Shown here piece by piece: positions 21,071-23,795 of a DNA stretch of 23,795 nucleotides (the first letter of the stretch is position 1; each line of letters starts with the position of its first letter). A model generated the notes under the pieces. That model had not been told where the DNA came from and did no database searches. It saw only the letters and a program-made list of their open reading frames with translations. The position numbers were made by a program, and so were the translations under genes. Source of the DNA: Chloroflexota bacterium (GTDB taxonomy: Bacteria > Chloroflexota > Anaerolineae > Caldilineales > Caldilineaceae); assembly GCA_003451595.1 (NCBI GenBank), contig DMDA01000095.1, forward strand, positions 8,762-32,556, given 5' to 3'.

Positions 21071-22357
21071 TTACCCAATCACGGTGGCGGTCGTTTGCAG
21101 CTTGCCGCGATGGCGTGAGAGGAACTGCGTATCCACTGTGCGCCCGATGCGCGGTAGCTCGAATTGCAGCGGCATCGCGTCGGTGTCGCGCCCGTTTTCG
21201 CATGCCTCGATGATCTGCGCCGTCAACATGCCGAGCACAGGCGCAGTCTTGAACGATGAGCCGCTCGTGCCGATGCAGACGTAGTAACCAGGCAGGTCGG
21301 TGCGGTCTACGATCGGGTACCAGTCCTGCACGGTGACATCGTACAGGTCGGCCACTCCGCGCGGCCGCCCCATCGTCACACTGGGCATGCGCTTCATCAG
21401 GCGTAGCGATTGCCGCTGGCGGTACAACTGCGTCACGTTGCGGTCGATGGCGTCGGGATCGTCGACAAACTCCAGCACATCGCATTGTGGGTCGGTGGAG
21501 CCAACGATGATGTCACGACCGCGTGATTCGGGCCGGAAGTAGATGCCGCCGTCCAGGTCGCCGACGATGGGCAGGGAGACGCCGCGTTCGAAGAGTGGAT
21601 TTGCCTGTGCGTGCACTTCCCGGCGCAGCGGACGCGTCTCCAGTGGCAGCGTTGCACCCGCCATGCGGTTCACGATAGCTGAGTGCGGCCCGGCAACGTT
21701 GACGACAACATCTGTTGCCAGGGTGGCGCCGCTCGCCAGACGTACATCGAAGCGCTGCGCTCGTCCTGGCTCGATCCCGGCAACGGCCTGATGAAAGCGG
21801 AAAACGACGCCCGCGCGCGTGGCCGCCTGGCGCAGATTTTGCGCCGCCAGCGCGGGAAAGACGACATAACCGGCGTCCTCCTCCCACACTACGCCCTCCA
21901 ACTGCCGCTCGCTCGGCTCGAAGAAGCGCGGATCATCGACCGGCGTCGCAGGGTGGAAAGAACTCAGATCGAGAAAGGGGAAGCGCGCCTTCGCTTCAGC
22001 ATGTGACAGGACATGCGCCTTGATGCCCAACCGCTGCATCTCACTTGCCGTTGCCAGCACACTTTCATCCAGCCGGGGCGGGATAAAGACCATGCCTGGA
22101 CGTGGAAACTCGATCAGCTCACCTTCGATGTCGCCGACGAACGACCGCCAATCCGCCCAAATATGCCAGCCTTCATGCGCCATCGCAATCATGCCCGGCT
22201 GGCTGTAGAAGCGGCGCACAATGCCGCACGACGACGAGGTTGAACCATGCCCGGCGTCACCGTTCTTGTCGATCACTGTGACCTCGAAGCCTCGCCGCCG
22301 CAGTTCCAGCGCCACTGCGCACCCAATGACGCCGGCTCCGATCACACACGCTTGCAT
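21071..22357 (-). CDS. FAD-dependent oxidoreductase (DAO family, sarcosine/dimethylglycine/D-amino-acid oxidase type)
   Basis: A 428-residue flavoenzyme of the DAO superfamily, which oxidises secondary amines or amino acids. It starts with a classic dinucleotide-binding motif VIGAGVIGCAVALELRRRG (5-23) ending in an acidic residue at VIDKN. Further in are VVNVAGPHS, GGIYFRPE and the FAD-contacting C-terminal stretch CIGTSGSSFKTAPVLG, which matches the G-x-SG-x-x-FK-x-AP-x-x-G pattern of sarcosine and dimethylglycine oxidases. The exact substrate cannot be read from sequence; a dehydrogenase rather than an oxidase is equally possible. The ATG at 22355-22357 has GAGGAG 7 bases upstream. No folate-binding (GcvT-like) domain is attached. 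Confidence 0.9.
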   Translation of the reverse strand: MQACVIGAGVIGCAVALELRRRGFEVTVIDKNGDAGHGSTSSSCGIVRRFYSQPGMIAMAHEGWHIWADWRSFVGDIEGELIEFPRPGMVFIPPRLDESVLATASEMQRLGIKAHVLSHAEAKARFPFLDLSSFHPATPVDDPRFFEPSERQLEGVVWEEDAGYVVFPALAAQNLRQAATRAGVVFRFHQAVAGIEPGRAQRFDVRLASGATLATDVVVNVAGPHSAIVNRMAGATLPLETRPLRREVHAQANPLFERGVSLPIVGDLDGGIYFRPESRGRDIIVGSTDPQCDVLEFVDDPDAIDRNVTQLYRQRQSLRLMKRMPSVTMGRPRGVADLYDVTVQDWYPIVDRTDLPGYYVCIGTSGSSFKTAPVLGMLTAQIIEACENGRDTDAMPLQFELPRIGRTVDTQFLSRHRGKLQTTATVIG

Positions 22358-22434
22358 TGTCAGACTCCTCTCACTACTTCACTGCTCAACTTTATCGCTT
22401 GAATTTGTTTACCACTTGAACGGACAAAAATAAC

Positions 22435-22464
22435 TTGACGCAATCCTTGACAGCATACCATATT
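22435..22464 (+). promoter_or_regulatory. Promoter candidate for the MenE-like gene
   Basis: TTGACG (22435-22440, five of six to consensus) is followed after 18 bases by CATATT (22459-22464, four of six). Transcription would start near 22471, giving a leader of about 140 bases that contains the hairpin repeat at 22533-22565. A second TTGACA (22447-22452) has no partner -10. The surrounding DNA is AT-rich compared with the window. Confidence 0.45.
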
Positions 22465-22506
22465 GTGCGTCGCCCACCATCTAATGCGAAAATATAAATA
22501 TACAGA

Positions 22507-22565
22507 CCAGGACTTACGTCACTGGTCACGCCACCTTCCCGGAAGCTACGAGCTTCCGGGAAGGT
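22507..22565. repeat. Dispersed repeat with perfect 15-bp hairpin (repeat family copy 3)
   Basis: The 59 bases align without gaps to 2478-2536 (47 identities by eye), including the CAGGACTTACG end. The hairpin ACCTTCCCGGAAGCT (22533-22547) / AGCTTCCGGGAAGGT (22551-22565) is a perfect 15-bp stem with a 3-base loop. The right terminal repeat found in copy 1 is not seen here. The element lies 44 bases upstream of the MenE-like start, between its probable promoter and ribosome site. Confidence 0.75.
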
Positions 22566-22609
22566 AGACAATCAATGAGCAAGCATTGCAGCGATGAAGG
22601 AGGCAGCAG

Positions 22610-23770
22610 GTGAGGCTTTGGTTCCAGGGACAATGGCGGTGCGCGGAGGAAATTGTGGCATGCGACGCAGACTCCACCGCCGGGGAACAGATCAACGCTG
22701 TTTGCGCGTTCAGTCGCGCCTGGCTGCGCGGGGATGACGAGTTTACAGTGCGCACCTCTGGCTCGACAGGGGCGCCCAAGCCAATCCAATTGCGTCGCCG
22801 CCAGATGATCGCCAGCGCGCGCGCCACCGGCGCCGCCCTGGGCTTGACAGCGGGTATGACGGCGCTGGTCTGTCTGCCTGTGCAGTACATTGCTGGGCGC
22901 ATGATGCTGGTGCGCGGCTTTGAACTGGGGCTAAATCTGGTGATCGTTGAGCCAGCCGCCGATCCGTTGGCTGGGCTGCCGGATGAAATCGCCATCGACT
23001 TCGCCGCCTTTGTGCCGCTGCAACTGCAAACGCTGCTCGATCAGGCGCTGGTGGCGCACAACGACTCTTGTTTTCCTGACGACACTGCCCAGGCTTTTCG
23101 CTATCGCCAACGGCTCGACGCCATGCGCGCGCTCCTGGTCGGTGGCGGGCCGCTTACGCCTGCACTGGAGATGCAGATTCGTCAGCTGGCTGCGCCTGTC
23201 TATCACACCTACGGCATGACGGAGACGGCCACTCACGTGGCGCTGCGGCGGCTCAACGGGCCGGGCGCGTCGCCAGCCTTTGTTCCGCTGCCCGGCGTCG
23301 TCACCGGCGTCGATGCGCGCGGCTGTCTGCACCTGTGCGGCCCGATGACTGACGATGTGATGATCCAGACCAACGATCTCGTGGAGTTGCAGCCCGACGG
23401 CGCCTTTGTCTGGATTGGACGCTGGGACAATGTGATCAACAGTGGCGGCGTCAAGGTGCATGTCGAAAGCGTCGAGGCGGCGCTGGCAGCCATCGCTGCG
23501 GACCAGCCAGAGTTGGGGCTGGCGCGGCGCCGCTATTTTGTCTGCGGTTTGCCCGATGACCGGCTGGGTCAGGTGGTGACGCTTGTGATCGAGGGGACTG
23601 CGCTGCGGGAAGATCAGGCGCAACAACTGCGGTGGGCAGCAAACCAGGCGTTGCCCCGCCACCACGCCCCGCGGCAGATCATCTACGCACCGCGCTTTGT
23701 CGAAACGCCGACCGGCAAGATTGACCGCACGGCAACCCTGGCAGTAATCAACAAACCAGGTTTCGCGTAG
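22610..23770 (+). CDS. menE: AMP-forming acyl-CoA ligase, MenE-like (o-succinylbenzoate-CoA ligase)
   Basis: A 386-residue member of the ANL adenylate-forming family. In menaquinone synthesis MenE joins o-succinylbenzoate to CoA using ATP. The P-loop TSGSTGAPKP is at 49-58, the YHTYGMTETATH motif at 198-209, the ribose-binding Asp in TNDLVEL (254-260), the hinge GRWDNVINSGGVKV (270-283), and the catalytic lysine at Lys370 in PTGKIDR. The short N-terminus, with only about 48 residues before the P-loop, and the NSGGVKV hinge favour MenE over fatty-acyl-CoA ligases. No other men genes are in the window, so the assignment is moderate. The start is GTG (22610-22612) with AAGGAGG 6 bases upstream. 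The last codons form one arm of a long hairpin. Confidence 0.8.
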   Translation: MRLWFQGQWRCAEEIVACDADSTAGEQINAVCAFSRAWLRGDDEFTVRTSGSTGAPKPIQLRRRQMIASARATGAALGLTAGMTALVCLPVQYIAGRMMLVRGFELGLNLVIVEPAADPLAGLPDEIAIDFAAFVPLQLQTLLDQALVAHNDSCFPDDTAQAFRYRQRLDAMRALLVGGGPLTPALEMQIRQLAAPVYHTYGMTETATHVALRRLNGPGASPAFVPLPGVVTGVDARGCLHLCGPMTDDVMIQTNDLVELQPDGAFVWIGRWDNVINSGGVKVHVESVEAALAAIAADQPELGLARRRYFVCGLPDDRLGQVVTLVIEGTALREDQAQQLRWAANQALPRHHAPRQIIYAPRFVETPTGKIDRTATLAVINKPGFA

Positions 23771-23785
23771 AAACCTGGTTTGTTG
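23749..23785 (+). terminator. Perfect 16-bp hairpin overlapping the menE stop
   Basis: The arms 23749-23764 (CAACAAACCAGGTTTC) and 23770-23785 are perfect complements around a 5-base loop. The left arm encodes the last residues (Asn-Lys-Pro-Gly-Phe), and the TAG stop (23768-23770) falls at the loop and the first base of the right arm. A long T-run does not follow within the window, but the right arm ends in TTTGTTG. A transcription terminator is the likeliest role. Confidence 0.65.
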
Positions 23786-23795
23786 CCTCAAGCAA

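Noticed and set aside
1..23795. Defence island, CRISPR array, prophage or integron
   Set aside because: No spaced direct repeats, cas-like, restriction, toxin-antitoxin, integrase or phage structural genes are seen; base composition and gene types are those of ordinary housekeeping chromosome.

Overview
The window looks like ordinary chromosome from a GC-rich, free-living bacterium, most probably a member of the Chloroflexota (Anaerolineae/Caldilineae-like). That placement is inference from gene style: lipobox lipoproteins, Pro/Thr-rich linkers behind a single membrane anchor, a large PAS/GAF hybrid kinase, and hairpins overlapping gene ends. No rRNA or other phylogenetic marker is present. 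There are no rRNA or tRNA genes, CRISPR arrays, intact insertion sequences or phage genes.

Layout. Positions 1-1843 (minus) hold the start of a lipoprotein gene cut by the window edge and, upstream of it, urocanate hydratase (hutU). A 19-bp inverted repeat covers the putative hutU -35 box. Positions 1998-2432 (plus) encode a thioredoxin-fold [2Fe-2S] ferredoxin. Positions 2433-2750 are gene-free and contain copies of a hairpin repeat. Positions 2751-4229 (plus) encode an unusual fusion of a degenerate histidine-phosphatase domain and a SAM methyltransferase. Next come an acyl-CoA dehydrogenase (minus), a YbaK-type deacylase (minus) divergent from a small membrane protein (plus), and a lipoprotein with an internal duplication (minus). 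This lipoprotein is divergent from trmI (tRNA m1A58 methyltransferase, plus).

Positions 9192-11767 (minus) hold a 418-residue protein with an acidic Asp/Phe repeat tail and its own terminator. It is followed by a Cys-rich small protein whose stop overlaps the start of a patatin-like phospholipase. Threonine synthase (plus) then converges on a 991-residue hybrid histidine kinase (minus). Positions 16566-19339 (minus) form a tight three-gene cell-envelope operon: a TlpA-like thioredoxin lipoprotein, a C-terminally anchored membrane protein, and an anchored protein with a CBM9-like domain. A NifS/molybdenum-cofactor-sulfurase-like PLP enzyme (plus) converges on an FAD-dependent amine/amino-acid oxidoreductase (minus). 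The window ends with a MenE-like acyl-CoA ligase (plus). A perfect 15-bp hairpin of the dispersed repeat family lies in its leader, and a perfect 16-bp hairpin is built into its stop region.

I do not see a clear new multi-gene defence or metabolic system. The best leads are the pseudo-phosphatase/methyltransferase fusion, the TlpA/CBM9 envelope operon, the acidic-tail protein with putative winged-helix segments, the nested-palindrome hairpin family, and the operator-like palindromes at hutU and thrC.
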